64,000 nt of DNA. Origin: Roseibium marinum (GTDB taxonomy: Bacteria; Pseudomonadota; Alphaproteobacteria; Rhizobiales; Stappiaceae). The stretch spans positions 1,426,001-1,490,000 of the forward strand of contig NZ_PPCN01000001.1 of NCBI RefSeq assembly GCF_002906165.1, in the 5' to 3' direction. Under the pieces are notes generated by a model. It saw only the letters and a list, made by a program, of their open reading frames with translations. It made no database searches and had not been told where the DNA came from. The translations under genes and the position numbers were made by a program. Shown here one piece after another: positions 27,367-35,231 of this stretch (position 1 is the first letter of the stretch; each line of letters starts with the position of its first letter).

Positions 27367-27816
27367 TCAACCCGGCTCGGGGTCGTACGACCGCAGAACG
27401 ACGATGGTGTCGAAGCCCTTGATTTCATCGACGTAGAAATGCGCTTCGGTCAAGTTGGCGTAGGCTTCCATCGAGGCGCATTCCAGGATCATGACGAAGT
27501 CGGCATTGCCGGTCACGTGGTAGATCTTTTTCACTTGTGGAAGTTTCAGGAGCTTCCGCCGGAGGCCGTCAGTCAGGTCCGGCTGTCCACGGGCCAGCTC
27601 CAGCATCACCAGAAGCGTGACCAAACCGCCCGTAACTTTCGGCGAGACGATTGCGACTTCCTTTTCGATGGCGCCGATGTCCCGCAGCCTTTGTACGCGC
27701 CGCAGGCAGGCGGCGGGGGAGAGGCCGATCTTCTCCGCAAGCTGCTTGCCGGTTTGCCGGCTGTCGATGCTGAGAAGGTTCAAAAGATGACGGTCAAACT
27801 CGTCAAGATGGTCCAT
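27367..27816 (-). CDS. Lrp/AsnC family transcriptional regulator
   Basis: I use the ATG at 27816 (MDHLDEFDRHLLNLLSIDSR, 149 residues); the frame opens 17 codons earlier, and no good ribosome binding site decides. The N-terminal helix-turn-helix (QTGKQLAEKIGLSPAACLRR VQRL) is followed by IEKEVAIVSPKV and a RAM ligand-binding domain (VKKIYHVTGNADFVMILECA, AHFYVDEIKGFDTIVVL). Such proteins sense amino acids. It is convergent with the GMC gene and divergent from the DUF1127 gene. Confidence 0.9.
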   Translation of the reverse strand: MDHLDEFDRHLLNLLSIDSRQTGKQLAEKIGLSPAACLRRVQRLRDIGAIEKEVAIVSPKVTGGLVTLLVMLELARGQPDLTDGLRRKLLKLPQVKKIYHVTGNADFVMILECASMEAYANLTEAHFYVDEIKGFDTIVVLRSYDPEPG

Positions 27817-27976
27817 GTCATGCACAACCTGTATTGCTTCAATTACGGCTGCGCGAATATTTATCACAAGTATTGAACAGAATGCGAAATTATCGCAATT
27901 ACGCGAGAAATTTGCGCACTGGGCGCGTAAATGACTCGTAAACTTGCTTCATCGCAATTCGAATGGAGCAAGCAAG

Positions 27977-28183
27977 ATGACCGACTTTTCCGTTACCATC
28001 CCGATTGTTCAGCCGCAGCGCTCAGGCCTGTTCACTCGCTTCATCAGCGACCTGCTGCGCCGGTTGCGTCATCGGCGGGACATGAAAATACTGTCCGAAA
28101 TGCCGGACTACCTGCTGGACGACATCGGTCTCTCGCGCACCGATTTGCCCGGGCCGGACCGCGTCGGCGAAACACTGCGCTGA
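27977..28183 (+). CDS. DUF1127 small basic protein
   Basis: The ATG at 27977, with GGAGCAAG upstream, gives 68 residues: MTDFSVTIPIVQPQRSGLF, then the DUF1127 core RRLRHRRDMKILSEMPDYLL and DDIGLSRTDL. Small DUF1127 proteins in Rhizobiales and Rhodobacterales have been linked to RNA binding, phosphate and carbon metabolism, and stress responses. The exact role here is unknown. The gene is divergent from the Lrp-type regulator. Confidence 0.85.
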   Translation: MTDFSVTIPIVQPQRSGLFTRFISDLLRRLRHRRDMKILSEMPDYLLDDIGLSRTDLPGPDRVGETLR

Positions 28184-28235
28184 GCCTGAGAAGGGAGTGT
28201 TCGGTTGGCTGTTTTGTCGGTCGGACAGAAAAATC

Positions 28236-28309
28236 TGGAGCGGGTGAGGGGAATCGAACCCCCGTCTTAAGCTTGGGAAGCTTCTGCTCTACCATTGAGC
28301 TACACCCGC
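28236..28309 (-). tRNA. tRNA-Gly (anticodon CCC)
   Basis: On the minus strand a 74-base cloverleaf is complete: acceptor GCGGGTG/CACCCGC, D arm GCTC/GAGC, anticodon loop TTCCCAA with anticodon CCC, T arm GGGGG-TTCGATT-CCCCT, and an encoded CCA end. It reads GGG codons. The outermost anticodon-stem pair is G27 opposite A43, a mismatch that other functional tRNAs tolerate. Confidence 0.95.
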
Positions 28310-28460
28310 CGAGATCTTCAAGCTTTCTGCGCTGAGTTGCCGATACTGTCAAGCGGGCTTTTTAGTCTGGCAGGATCTTGCACGGCGGCGCCGGAATTGC
28401 CATCTTCCGCCCGGCGCATCGGCGCGGAATTCAGGTTCGGTCACAGTCCAGGGCGGGTAA

Positions 28461-29261
28461 ATGCGAAATCGGGTCAGGGCGCTTGTCGCCTCGCGGAATT
28501 GGGAATACGGCATCGTCGCCATCATCGTTCTGAACGCGGTGACGCTCGGGCTCGAAACAAGCTCTTCCGTGATGGCGGAAATGGGAGGGCTGCTGGTCTT
28601 CCTGGACAGCTTTATCCTCGGCATTTTCGTGATCGAGCTTGCCTTGCGGCTCTATGCCCACGGCCTGAAATTCTTCAGGGACCCGTGGAGCGTTTTTGAT
28701 TTCACCATCGTCGCCATCGCGCTGATGCCGGCCAGCGGGGCGTTTGCCGTTCTCCGGTCCCTGCGTATCCTCAGGGCGTTGCGCCTCATTTCGGTCGTGC
28801 CGTCCCTGCGCCGTGTCATCGGCGGCCTCGTCGCCGCGCTCCCCGGCATGGGGTCGATCATGGTGCTGATGGCGCTGGTGTTTTACGTCTTTGCCGTGAT
28901 GGCGACCAAGCTCTATGGCGAGGCGTTTCCGGACTGGTTCGGCAATATCGGCCGCTCGCTCTACACGCTCTTCCAGATAATGACGCTGGAAAGCTGGTCC
29001 ATGGGCATCGTGCGGCCGGTGATGGAGGCGTTCCCCTGGTCCTGGCTGTTCTTCGTGCCCTTCATTCTGTGTACCGCCTTCACGGTGCTGAACCTTTTCA
29101 TCGGCATCATCGTCTCGGCCATGCAGGAAGAGCATGACGCCGAGGCGGACGCCAACCGCCAGGCCATCCATGACGATACGGGACTGATCCTGGCAGAGGT
29201 CAGGGCACTCAGGGACGAGGTGAAGGTCTTGCGAAATGAAGTGGGCAAAGCGAAGGGGTGA
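28461..29261 (+). CDS. Voltage-gated sodium channel, NaChBac type
   Basis: This 266-residue protein has six membrane helices. S1 is YGIVAIIVLNAVTLGLETS. S4 carries regularly spaced arginines in VLRSLRILRALRLISVVPSL (about residues 93-115). The pore has the selectivity filter TLESWSM (about 175-181), which in known bacterial Nav channels defines Na+ selectivity. S6 is FILCTAFTVLNLFIGIIVSA. A C-terminal coiled coil (about 235-263) should tetramerise the channel. Bacterial channels of this kind are linked to motility, chemotaxis and pH homeostasis, mostly in marine or alkaliphilic bacteria. The upstream neighbour is a tRNA gene in the opposite direction. Confidence 0.92.
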   Translation: MRNRVRALVASRNWEYGIVAIIVLNAVTLGLETSSSVMAEMGGLLVFLDSFILGIFVIELALRLYAHGLKFFRDPWSVFDFTIVAIALMPASGAFAVLRSLRILRALRLISVVPSLRRVIGGLVAALPGMGSIMVLMALVFYVFAVMATKLYGEAFPDWFGNIGRSLYTLFQIMTLESWSMGIVRPVMEAFPWSWLFFVPFILCTAFTVLNLFIGIIVSAMQEEHDAEADANRQAIHDDTGLILAEVRALRDEVKVLRNEVGKAKG

Positions 29262-29307
29262 ATGAACCGTGTGGGGTGGGGGCTTTCCTGAAGCCTTTCA
29301 GCGGGCA

Positions 29308-29432
29308 GCTCCCCTCCCCCTTGTGGGGAGGGGTTGGGGGTGGGGGTTCTGTCCTGGCGTTGAGACCTCGACCAATTTACCGCTTCGCGGTTCACCCCAT
29401 CCCTGACCCTTCCCCACAAGGGGGAAGGGAGC
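29308..29432. repeat. Palindromic intergenic repeat with CCCCCTTGTGGGG ends
   Basis: The left arm begins GCTCCCCTCCCCCTTGTGGG. The right arm, read in reverse complement, begins GCTCCCTTCCCCCTTGTGGG. The arms are about 37 bases with a few differences, around a centre holding the small palindrome ACCGCTTCGCGGT. It lies between the convergent channel and YigZ genes. Similar C/G-tract palindromes are widespread between genes in Rhizobiales. It codes for nothing. Confidence 0.75.
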
Positions 29433-29446
29433 CCGTGAGCAACAGT

Positions 29447-29995
29447 CTAAAGCTCCGCCAGCGCATCCTCCGGACCTTCGACCGTCAGCGTCACACCGTC
29501 CTCGGTGAAGTCGCGCGAGACCACGCTCAGCCCCAGGTGTTCGATCCTGCGTTCGAGCTCGGAGCCTGAAGCGAAATCGGCGCTGATCCGTCTGGTCAAT
29601 ATCTTCTGGAAGGTCACCAGCTGCGCGTTGTTGATCGCGTCCTGCGCGGCTCCCGAATAGGCACGGGCGAGGCCGCCGCCGCCAAGTTTCGTTCCGCCGA
29701 AATAGCGCACGATCAGGACGGCGCAGTTGATCAGCTCCGCGCCCTGCAGCACCCGCAGCGTCGGCATGCCGGAGGTGCCTGCCGGTTCGCCATCGTCCTT
29801 GCCGCTTTCCTCGATGCGGTCGTCTTCCAGCAGGCGCCGGTGCGCGGTGACGATATGCGCCGCTTTCCTGTGTTCCTTGCGCAGCTCTTCAAGGCGCTGT
29901 TCGAAGCGGTCCACCGGAACGAGATGCGCCAGAAAACGGGATTTCCGGTCTTCCAGAAAGCCTTCGAATTCGCGGTGGATCGTCTTGAGGGCCAT
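29447..29995 (-). CDS. YigZ/IMPACT family protein
   Basis: This 182-residue protein has the IMPACT N-terminal pattern: KSRFLAHLVPVDRFEQRLEE, HIVTAHRRLLEDDRIEESGK, DDGEPAGTSGMPTLRVLQG and VRYFGGTKLGGGGLARAYSG. It then has the DUF1949 C-terminal domain (ADFASGSELERRIEHLGL, VTLTVEGPEDAL). The family has no firm enzymatic role; the eukaryotic relative IMPACT regulates Gcn2. It stands six bases downstream of dcd on the same strand, so the two are probably one transcript. Confidence 0.9.
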   Translation of the reverse strand: MALKTIHREFEGFLEDRKSRFLAHLVPVDRFEQRLEELRKEHRKAAHIVTAHRRLLEDDRIEESGKDDGEPAGTSGMPTLRVLQGAELINCAVLIVRYFGGTKLGGGGLARAYSGAAQDAINNAQLVTFQKILTRRISADFASGSELERRIEHLGLSVVSRDFTEDGVTLTVEGPEDALAEL

Positions 29996-30001
29996 GGGAA
30001 C

Positions 30002-31138
30002 TCAGGCGGGCATCCTGAAATGCTTGGAAAGCTTCAGCGCCTGGCCCTGGTAGTTGGAGCCGATGCCCTCGCCGTAAAGCCGCTCGGGCCGTTCCGCCAT
30101 ATGCTCGTAGACCAGACGGCCGATGGTCTGGCCGTGCTCGACAATAAAGGGCACGTCGTGGGAGCGGACTTCCAGAACCGCCCGCGATCCGACACCGCCG
30201 GCACCCACATGGCCGAAACCCGGGTCGAAGAAGCCGGCGTAATGCACGCGAAATTCGCCGACCAGCGGATCGAAGGGCACCATCTCGGCGGCATAATCGG
30301 GCGGCACATGCACCGCTTCCTGGCTGACCAGGATATAGAACGCATCGGGATCGAGGATCAGCTCCGCCGTGTGGCGGCGATAGATCGGCTCCCAGAAATC
30401 GAGCGGGTCGTGCGCGCCTACCTTGTCGACATCGATCAGGCCGGAATGCTGTTTGGCGCGGTAGCCGATCAGGCTGCCGGGACCCTCGCCCTCAAGATCG
30501 ATGGAGAGCTGGACACCGTTGCCGATGCGCTCGTTGCCACCGCTCATCAGCGTATGGGTCTTGTGAACTTCTTCCAGCTCGCTGTCCGCGATAAGCGAAT
30601 GCCCGCGCCGGAAACGGATCTGGCTGAGCCGGGAGCCGGTGCGCACCAGGATCGGAAAGGTGAGGGGAGAAATCTCCGCGTAAAGCGGACCGGTATAGCC
30701 GGACGGCACCGTGTCGAAGGCAAGCCCGTTGTCTGTGATCACGCGGGTGAAGACGTCGAGCCTGCCGGTGGAGCTCTTCGGGTTGGCGGTCGCGGAAATA
30801 TCGCCTGCCAGCGCCAGGCTTTCCTGCAAGGGCACGATATAGACGCAGCCGGTTTCCAGCACCGCGCCAACCGCAAGGTCCACGGTGTGCAGCTTGAGCT
30901 GTTCCAGGCGGTCGGCAACCCTGATCCGGGGGCCCGGCAGGAAGCTGGCGCGCACGCGGTAGGCGACCGTGCCGAGGCGCAGGTCGAGGCTGGCCGGCTG
31001 CACCTGACCGCTGACGGGTGGCTCGGGCGCGGAAATCTCGCCGGAGGCGAACATGGCGTGAATGACGCGCTCGGGCAAAATGCCCTCCGCTGAAAGAGAA
31101 GCGCTTCCGTTCAAGGCCTGACCCGTTGTCACGTTCAT
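30002..31138 (-). CDS. dcd: 2'-deoxycytidine 5'-triphosphate deaminase, long rhizobial form
   Basis: This 378-residue protein deaminates dCTP to dUTP, feeding dTMP synthesis. Family hallmarks are VQPASLDLRLGTVAYRVRAS, LQESLALAGDISATANPKSS, SSTGRLDVFTRVITDN and GLAFDTVPSGYTGPLYAEIS. At 378 residues it is about twice the size of E. coli Dcd (about 190). A second trimer-type dUTPase/deaminase-like repeat fills the C-terminal half (FYILVSQEAVHVPPDYAAEM, GFFDPGFGHVGAGGVGSRAV). This long form is typical of Rhizobiales. It is divergent from the riboswitch-controlled metZ. Confidence 0.9.
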   Translation of the reverse strand: MNVTTGQALNGSASLSAEGILPERVIHAMFASGEISAPEPPVSGQVQPASLDLRLGTVAYRVRASFLPGPRIRVADRLEQLKLHTVDLAVGAVLETGCVYIVPLQESLALAGDISATANPKSSTGRLDVFTRVITDNGLAFDTVPSGYTGPLYAEISPLTFPILVRTGSRLSQIRFRRGHSLIADSELEEVHKTHTLMSGGNERIGNGVQLSIDLEGEGPGSLIGYRAKQHSGLIDVDKVGAHDPLDFWEPIYRRHTAELILDPDAFYILVSQEAVHVPPDYAAEMVPFDPLVGEFRVHYAGFFDPGFGHVGAGGVGSRAVLEVRSHDVPFIVEHGQTIGRLVYEHMAERPERLYGEGIGSNYQGQALKLSKHFRMPA

Positions 31139-31227
31139 TTAGGTGTCCCGCATGGTCTTCTTCCTACCGTCCTTAACGGATGCGGCGGCCCGCGCCAACA
31201 GGCTTTCTGGTTCTTTGTCGAAGGAGA

Positions 31228-31256
31228 TTGACCCGGAAGCCGTTTTCGCCTAGGAC
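31228..31256 (+). promoter_or_regulatory. Candidate promoter of the SAM-II/metZ transcript
   Basis: TTGACC at 31228-31233 and TAGGAC at 31251-31256 are separated by 17 bases. The -10 element is weak, but the position 11 bases before the riboswitch is right. Confidence 0.5.
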
Positions 31257-31266
31257 AGATGCACTT

Positions 31267-31321
31267 CGTGGTGATTTGGGCCGGCCGGCTTGCAGCCACG
31301 TTAAATAAGTTGCTAAATAGG
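31267..31321 (+). ncRNA. SAM-II riboswitch
   Basis: The sequence runs CGTGGTGATTTGG, GCCGGCCGGC, TTGCAGCCACGTTAAA and AAGTTGCTAAA. CGTGG pairs with CCACG to form P1, and the GTTGC/GCTAAA part forms the pseudoknot with the loop. This matches the established SAM-II (metA/metZ) consensus of alphaproteobacteria nearly base for base. It binds S-adenosylmethionine and shuts down methionine biosynthesis genes; metZ follows. Confidence 0.93.
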
Positions 31322-31331
31322 CCGGAGGTGC

Positions 31332-31361
31332 AAACCCCGGTCTTTTGGCTGGGGTTTTTTG
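31332..31361 (+). terminator. Intrinsic terminator between SAM-II aptamer and metZ
   Basis: AACCCCGG at 31333-31340 pairs with the CTGGGGTT part ending near 31356 and is followed by TTTTTT. It lies ten bases after the aptamer and 20 bases before the metZ start, so it is probably the expression platform or a premature stop modulated by SAM binding. Confidence 0.75.
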
Positions 31362-31380
31362 CATTTGGAGCGGACTGAAG

Positions 31381-32580
31381 ATGACTGAGAACACCAAGAC
31401 CGGAAACAACACCTGGCGCCCGGCAACCACACTGGTTCACGGCGGCACCATGCGGTCACCCTTCGGTGAGACTTCGGAAGCCCTCTATCTGACCCAGGGC
31501 TTCGTCTATAGCGACGCGGAAGCCGCCGAAGCGCGCTTCAACGGCGAAGATCCGGGTTACGTCTATTCCCGCTATGCCAATCCGACCGTCTCCATGTTCG
31601 AGGACCGCCTCAAGGCGCTGGAAGGGGCGGAAGCCGCGCGAGGCACCGCCAGCGGAATGGCCGCCGTCACCCTGGCGCTGATGGCCGCCGTCAAGGCGGG
31701 CGACCATGTGATCGCCGCCAAGGCGCTGTTCGGCTCCTGCCGCTATATCTGCGAAACGCTGCTGCCGCGCTTCGGTGTCGAAAGCACGCTGGTGGACGGA
31801 ACGGATATCGCGCAATGGAAAGCCGCGGTCCGGCCGAACACCAGGGCACTGTTTCTGGAAAGCCCGACAAACCCGACGCTGGAGATCATCGACATCGCCG
31901 CCGTGGCGGAGATCGCGAAAGAGGCCGGCGCCCGCCTGATCGTCGACAATGTCTTCGCGACACCGATGTACCAGTCGCCGCTGCAGCTCGGCGCCGATGT
32001 GGTCGTCTATTCCGCGACCAAGCATATTGACGGCCAGGGCCGCTGTCTCGGCGGTGTCGTGCTTTCCGACGAGGAGTGGATCACCGAGGAGGTGATGCCT
32101 TTCGTCAAGCATACCGGCCCGCATATGAGCCCGTTCAGCGCCTGGGTGCTGCTGAAGGGACTGGAAACCCTGCCGATCCGCGTTGCCCGCCAGAGCGAAA
32201 GCGCCGCGCAGATCGCCGATTTCCTTGCCGGCAAGCCCAAGGTGAAACAGCTGATTTATCCGGGCCGGGACGATCACCCGCAGGCGGACGTGGCCAGACG
32301 CCAGATGCGTGGCGGCTCCACCATGCTCGCGCTGGAGATCGAAGGCGGCAAGGAAGCGGCCTTCCGCTTCACCAACGCGCTTGAGATCGTCAGGATTTCC
32401 AACAATCTGGGCGACGCGAAAAGCCTCATCACCCATCCGGCGACCACGACCCATCAGTCGATCGGCGAGGAGGCCCGCGCCGAACTCGGCATCAATGACG
32501 GCATCCTGCGCCTGTCGGTCGGCCTGGAAGATCCGCAGGATCTGCTGGAGGATGTCGAGAAGGCCTTGAACGCCGTTTAG
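31381..32580 (+). CDS. metZ: O-succinylhomoserine sulfhydrylase MetZ
   Basis: The ATG at 31381 gives 399 residues; TTTGGAGCGG stands just upstream. This Cys/Met-metabolism PLP enzyme shows GYVYSRYANPTVSMFEDRLK, ALEGAEAARGTASGMAAVTL, LFLESPTNPTLEIIDIAAV, the PLP-lysine motif VVYSATKHIDGQGRCLGG and SLGDAKSLITHPATTTHQS-like NLGDAKSLITHPATTTHQS. MetZ makes homocysteine from O-succinylhomoserine and sulfide. Control by the upstream SAM-II riboswitch and terminator supports the methionine role over cystathionine gamma-lyase. Its TAG stop is the end of a palindromic repeat. Confidence 0.94.
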   Translation: MTENTKTGNNTWRPATTLVHGGTMRSPFGETSEALYLTQGFVYSDAEAAEARFNGEDPGYVYSRYANPTVSMFEDRLKALEGAEAARGTASGMAAVTLALMAAVKAGDHVIAAKALFGSCRYICETLLPRFGVESTLVDGTDIAQWKAAVRPNTRALFLESPTNPTLEIIDIAAVAEIAKEAGARLIVDNVFATPMYQSPLQLGADVVVYSATKHIDGQGRCLGGVVLSDEEWITEEVMPFVKHTGPHMSPFSAWVLLKGLETLPIRVARQSESAAQIADFLAGKPKVKQLIYPGRDDHPQADVARRQMRGGSTMLALEIEGGKEAAFRFTNALEIVRISNNLGDAKSLITHPATTTHQSIGEEARAELGINDGILRLSVGLEDPQDLLEDVEKALNAV

Positions 32581-32692
32581 AGCGTGTTGCGTTTAAGCGG
32601 ATTCATGGATTTAGGAAGACGCCCGAGGCAGCGTTTGCATTGCAAATGCGTTCGGGCGATTTCCTGAATTCAATTTAACGCGACACACTCTA
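32578..32692. repeat. 115-base palindromic element spanning two stop codons
   Basis: The left end TAGAGCGTGTTGCGTTTAA matches, with differences, the reverse complement of the right end (TAGAGTGTGTCGCGTTAAA). A central palindrome GCGTTTGCATTGCAAATGCG and flanking GCCCGA blocks complete the structure. Its terminal TAG triplets are the stop codons of metZ and of the convergent phosphatidyltransferase gene. It resembles rhizobial intergenic mosaic repeats. Confidence 0.8.
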
Positions 32693-33298
32693 GGTCCGCA
32701 GCGCCTTCACGCCGATCAACACGCGTGCGGCCGCGGAAACGAAGCAGACGACCGCGAAACTCCAGGCCAGAACCGCGAACCAGCCGGGCAGGAGCGCCAT
32801 CAGCAGGAACAGTGCGATGGTCTCCGTGCCTTCGGCCAGACCGCCGAGATAATAAAGCGATTTCGACCCTTGAGCGCCGGTGCTCAGGCCTTTCCGCTCC
32901 GCCATGATGGCAAAGGCCAGAAAGGCGGAGCCATTGGCGTAAAAGCTTGTCAGCAGAGCCGCCGCGGCGAGCGCGTTGCCGGCGGGATCGTTGATGGCGA
33001 ATGCGAGCGGGATCGCGCCGTAAAAGAAAAAATCCAGCGTGATGTCGAGATAGCCGCCAAGGTCGGTTTTTCGTGTCGCCCGGGCGATCGCACCGTCCAG
33101 ACCGTCGGCGAGCCGGTTGAGCGCAATGAGCAAAAATCCAGCCAGAAAGGCACCTGACGCGATTGCGGCGGCGGCCGTCAATCCGACCGCGAACCCGGCC
33201 AGCGTCATGGCGTTCGCGCCGATCCCGGTAGCGGCAAGCATCCGGCCCATCCGGTTCAGCGGTGGGTCGATCAGGGGGCGCAAACGGGCATCGAGCAT
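32690..33298 (-). CDS. CDP-alcohol phosphatidyltransferase family membrane protein
   Basis: The ATG at 33298 gives 202 residues (a TTG one codon upstream is in frame). The family signature D-x2-DG-x2-AR-x8-G-x3-D-x3-D is perfect in LADGLDGAIARATRKTDLGG followed by YLDITLDFFFYG. About six hydrophobic helices surround it. Members transfer a phosphoalcohol between CDP-diacylglycerol or CDP-alcohol and an acceptor in phospholipid synthesis. The acceptor cannot be determined, and it does not look like standard PgsA or Pcs. It is convergent with metZ across a palindromic repeat. Confidence 0.87.
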   Translation of the reverse strand: MLDARLRPLIDPPLNRMGRMLAATGIGANAMTLAGFAVGLTAAAAIASGAFLAGFLLIALNRLADGLDGAIARATRKTDLGGYLDITLDFFFYGAIPLAFAINDPAGNALAAAALLTSFYANGSAFLAFAIMAERKGLSTGAQGSKSLYYLGGLAEGTETIALFLLMALLPGWFAVLAWSFAVVCFVSAAARVLIGVKALRT

Positions 33299-33485
33299 CA
33301 AGGGAGCACTTTTTTAGAGATTATCAGCGGGTTTCATGCAGAATTCACTCGAAAATCGCAAGTTGGTGTCTTTCACGCTTGCGTCATTCGCCCTATAAGC
33401 CCCTTCATATTTAAGGGCTTAGCCCCAGGCTCAGGACTTGTTTCCGGAAAGGGTCCTGCCTGACATTAACCCAAAGGGAACAATC

Positions 33486-33887
33486 GTGTCTGGCAGTTAC
33501 AGCGCCACTACCGAAGGGATCGAAGTTTCGGTCGAACCGTTTTATCTGGACGATGAATCGAAGCCGGATGAGAGCGAGTTTATCTGGGCCTATATGGTGG
33601 AGATCCACAATGGCGGCACCCAATCGGTGCAGCTCAAGACGCGCTATTGGCAGATCACCGACGCCATGGGCCGAAAGGCGGAAGTTCAAGGTGACGGGGT
33701 CATCGGCGAGCAGCCGGTGATCGAGCCCGGCGAGACCTTTGAATATTCCTCCCATTGCCCGCTGAGCACCGATTCCGGCATCATGGCGGGCACCTATTCC
33801 ATGGAACGCCCGGACGGAACCCTGTTCGACGTCACGATCCCGGCCTTTTCCCTCGATCTGCCGGATGCCATACACAGCCTGAACTGA
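33486..33887 (+). CDS. apaG: ApaG protein
   Basis: The start is a GTG at 33486 with AAAGGGA upstream, giving 133 residues, the normal ApaG length. An in-frame ATG at 33438 lies before that ribosome binding site. Conserved parts are VSVEPFYLDDESKPDESEFI, WAYMVEIHNGGTQSVQLKTR, YWQITDAMG and EYSSHCPLSTDSGIMAGTYS, the fibronectin-like ApaG fold. The role is unsettled; it has been linked to Co/Mg resistance and to dinucleotide metabolism. The 187 bases upstream hold no other gene. Confidence 0.92.
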   Translation: MSGSYSATTEGIEVSVEPFYLDDESKPDESEFIWAYMVEIHNGGTQSVQLKTRYWQITDAMGRKAEVQGDGVIGEQPVIEPGETFEYSSHCPLSTDSGIMAGTYSMERPDGTLFDVTIPAFSLDLPDAIHSLN

Positions 33888-33954
33888 GCGGAAGCCGTCT
33901 CGGCCATCGGTGGCTCCCGGTCCTCACGCAAACCCGATCAGACCATCAGATTAT

Positions 33955-35157
33955 TCAGAGAACACCGGCCGCACGCAGAGCGGCGATGCGCTCGAGCGGG
34001 ATGCCGCATGCGGACAGAACCTCGTCCGTATCGGCCCCGAGTGCCGGCGGCGGCGTGAGCGGGGCCGGTGCGCTGCCGTTTGCCTGAAAGCTGAGGCTCG
34101 GCACATGGATCGGCCGGTCGCTGTCCGCGATCTTCATGACATGCAGGAGCCCGCGCGCACGGATATGGTCCTCATCCAGGATTTCATCGAGCGTGCGGAC
34201 ACGTCCGGCGGGAACATCGAAACGGGCGAGCAGGTCCTCCCATTCGGCGGCGCCCCGGGTGACAAAGATCGCATTGAGCTCGCTACGCAGATCGGCGGCG
34301 TTCTTCCCCCGCGCTTCAGAGGTTTTCCAGCGCGGGTCGGTGGAAATATCGGCCCGGTTCAACGCGTCGCACAGTTGCCGGAACTGGCGGTCGTTGTTCG
34401 CCGCGAGCATCAAGGTGCCCTCGGCGGTCTCGAAAGCGCCGGAGGAGGGGCTGGCGCTCCAGGCTTCGTTGCCGTTCTGCGCCGGGACCCAGCCGGTCGT
34501 CAGATGTTGCGTCATCAGCGACGCCATGAGCAGCAGCGCGGTATCCAGCATCGCGACATCGATCTGCACCGCCTCCGAGGTGCGCTGGACCTCCATCAGG
34601 CCGGCCATGACCGCCATCGCCGCGTTCATGCCGGTTGCGTAATCGACGTAAGGTGCGCCGACCTTGGTCGGACCGTTGCCGGGCATTCCGGTGGTCTGCA
34701 TGATCCCGCACATCCCCTGGATGATATGGTCATAGGCGGGACGCGGACTGAAAGGACCGGATTGCCCGAATGCGGAAATCGAGCAGTAGACGATGGCCGG
34801 ATTGGCCGCGCGCACCGCGGCGAAATCCAGTCCCAGCCGGTTTGCCACGCCGGGTTTGAAATTCTCCAGAAAGACGTCCGCGCCGGCGGCAAGCTCCAGC
34901 ACAAGGGCGCGGCCCTCGGGTTTTTTCAGATCGATGGTGACGGATTTCTTCGCCCCGTTCTGGGTGAGGTAGTTCACCGCCATTTTTTGCCGGGCAAGGT
35001 CCTGATCCGGTCCGCCGCTGCGCGTCCAGTCACCCTCGCCGGGCTTTTCGATCTTGATGACCTCGGCCCCCATCAGCGCAAGCAGGTAGGTGGCATATGG
35101 GCCGGCGAGGACCTGGCTCAGATCGATGACGCGCTTGCCCTTGAGCGGCTGGAACAT
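33955..35157 (-). CDS. Family III CoA-transferase (CaiB/BaiF type)
   Basis: Read from the ATG at 35157, which has AGAGG five bases upstream, this has 400 residues; an ATG at 35172 would add five. It opens FQPLKGKRVIDLSQVLAGPY and continues LLALMGAEVIKIEKPGEGDW, FLENFKPGVANRLGLDFAAV, YCSISAFGQSGPFSPRPAYD (catalytic Asp) and HIIQGMCGIMQTTG. Family III enzymes move CoA between acyl-CoAs and carboxylic acids. It lies 59 bases downstream of the TTT transporter genes on the same strand and probably activates the imported acid with CoA. Confidence 0.9.
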   Translation of the reverse strand: MFQPLKGKRVIDLSQVLAGPYATYLLALMGAEVIKIEKPGEGDWTRSGGPDQDLARQKMAVNYLTQNGAKKSVTIDLKKPEGRALVLELAAGADVFLENFKPGVANRLGLDFAAVRAANPAIVYCSISAFGQSGPFSPRPAYDHIIQGMCGIMQTTGMPGNGPTKVGAPYVDYATGMNAAMAVMAGLMEVQRTSEAVQIDVAMLDTALLLMASLMTQHLTTGWVPAQNGNEAWSASPSSGAFETAEGTLMLAANNDRQFRQLCDALNRADISTDPRWKTSEARGKNAADLRSELNAIFVTRGAAEWEDLLARFDVPAGRVRTLDEILDEDHIRARGLLHVMKIADSDRPIHVPSLSFQANGSAPAPLTPPPALGADTDEVLSACGIPLERIAALRAAGVL

Positions 35158-35231
35158 AGGGGCCTCTGACATGGAGTGATGGGAAGGGCGGGCCGGATCG
35201 CCGGCCCGCGCAAATGTGCTCAGTTGAAGCT

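Noticed and set aside
29308-29432. Possible CRISPR or transposon remnant
   Set aside because: There are only two inverted arms, no spaced direct repeats and no coding remnant; it fits a common intergenic palindrome.
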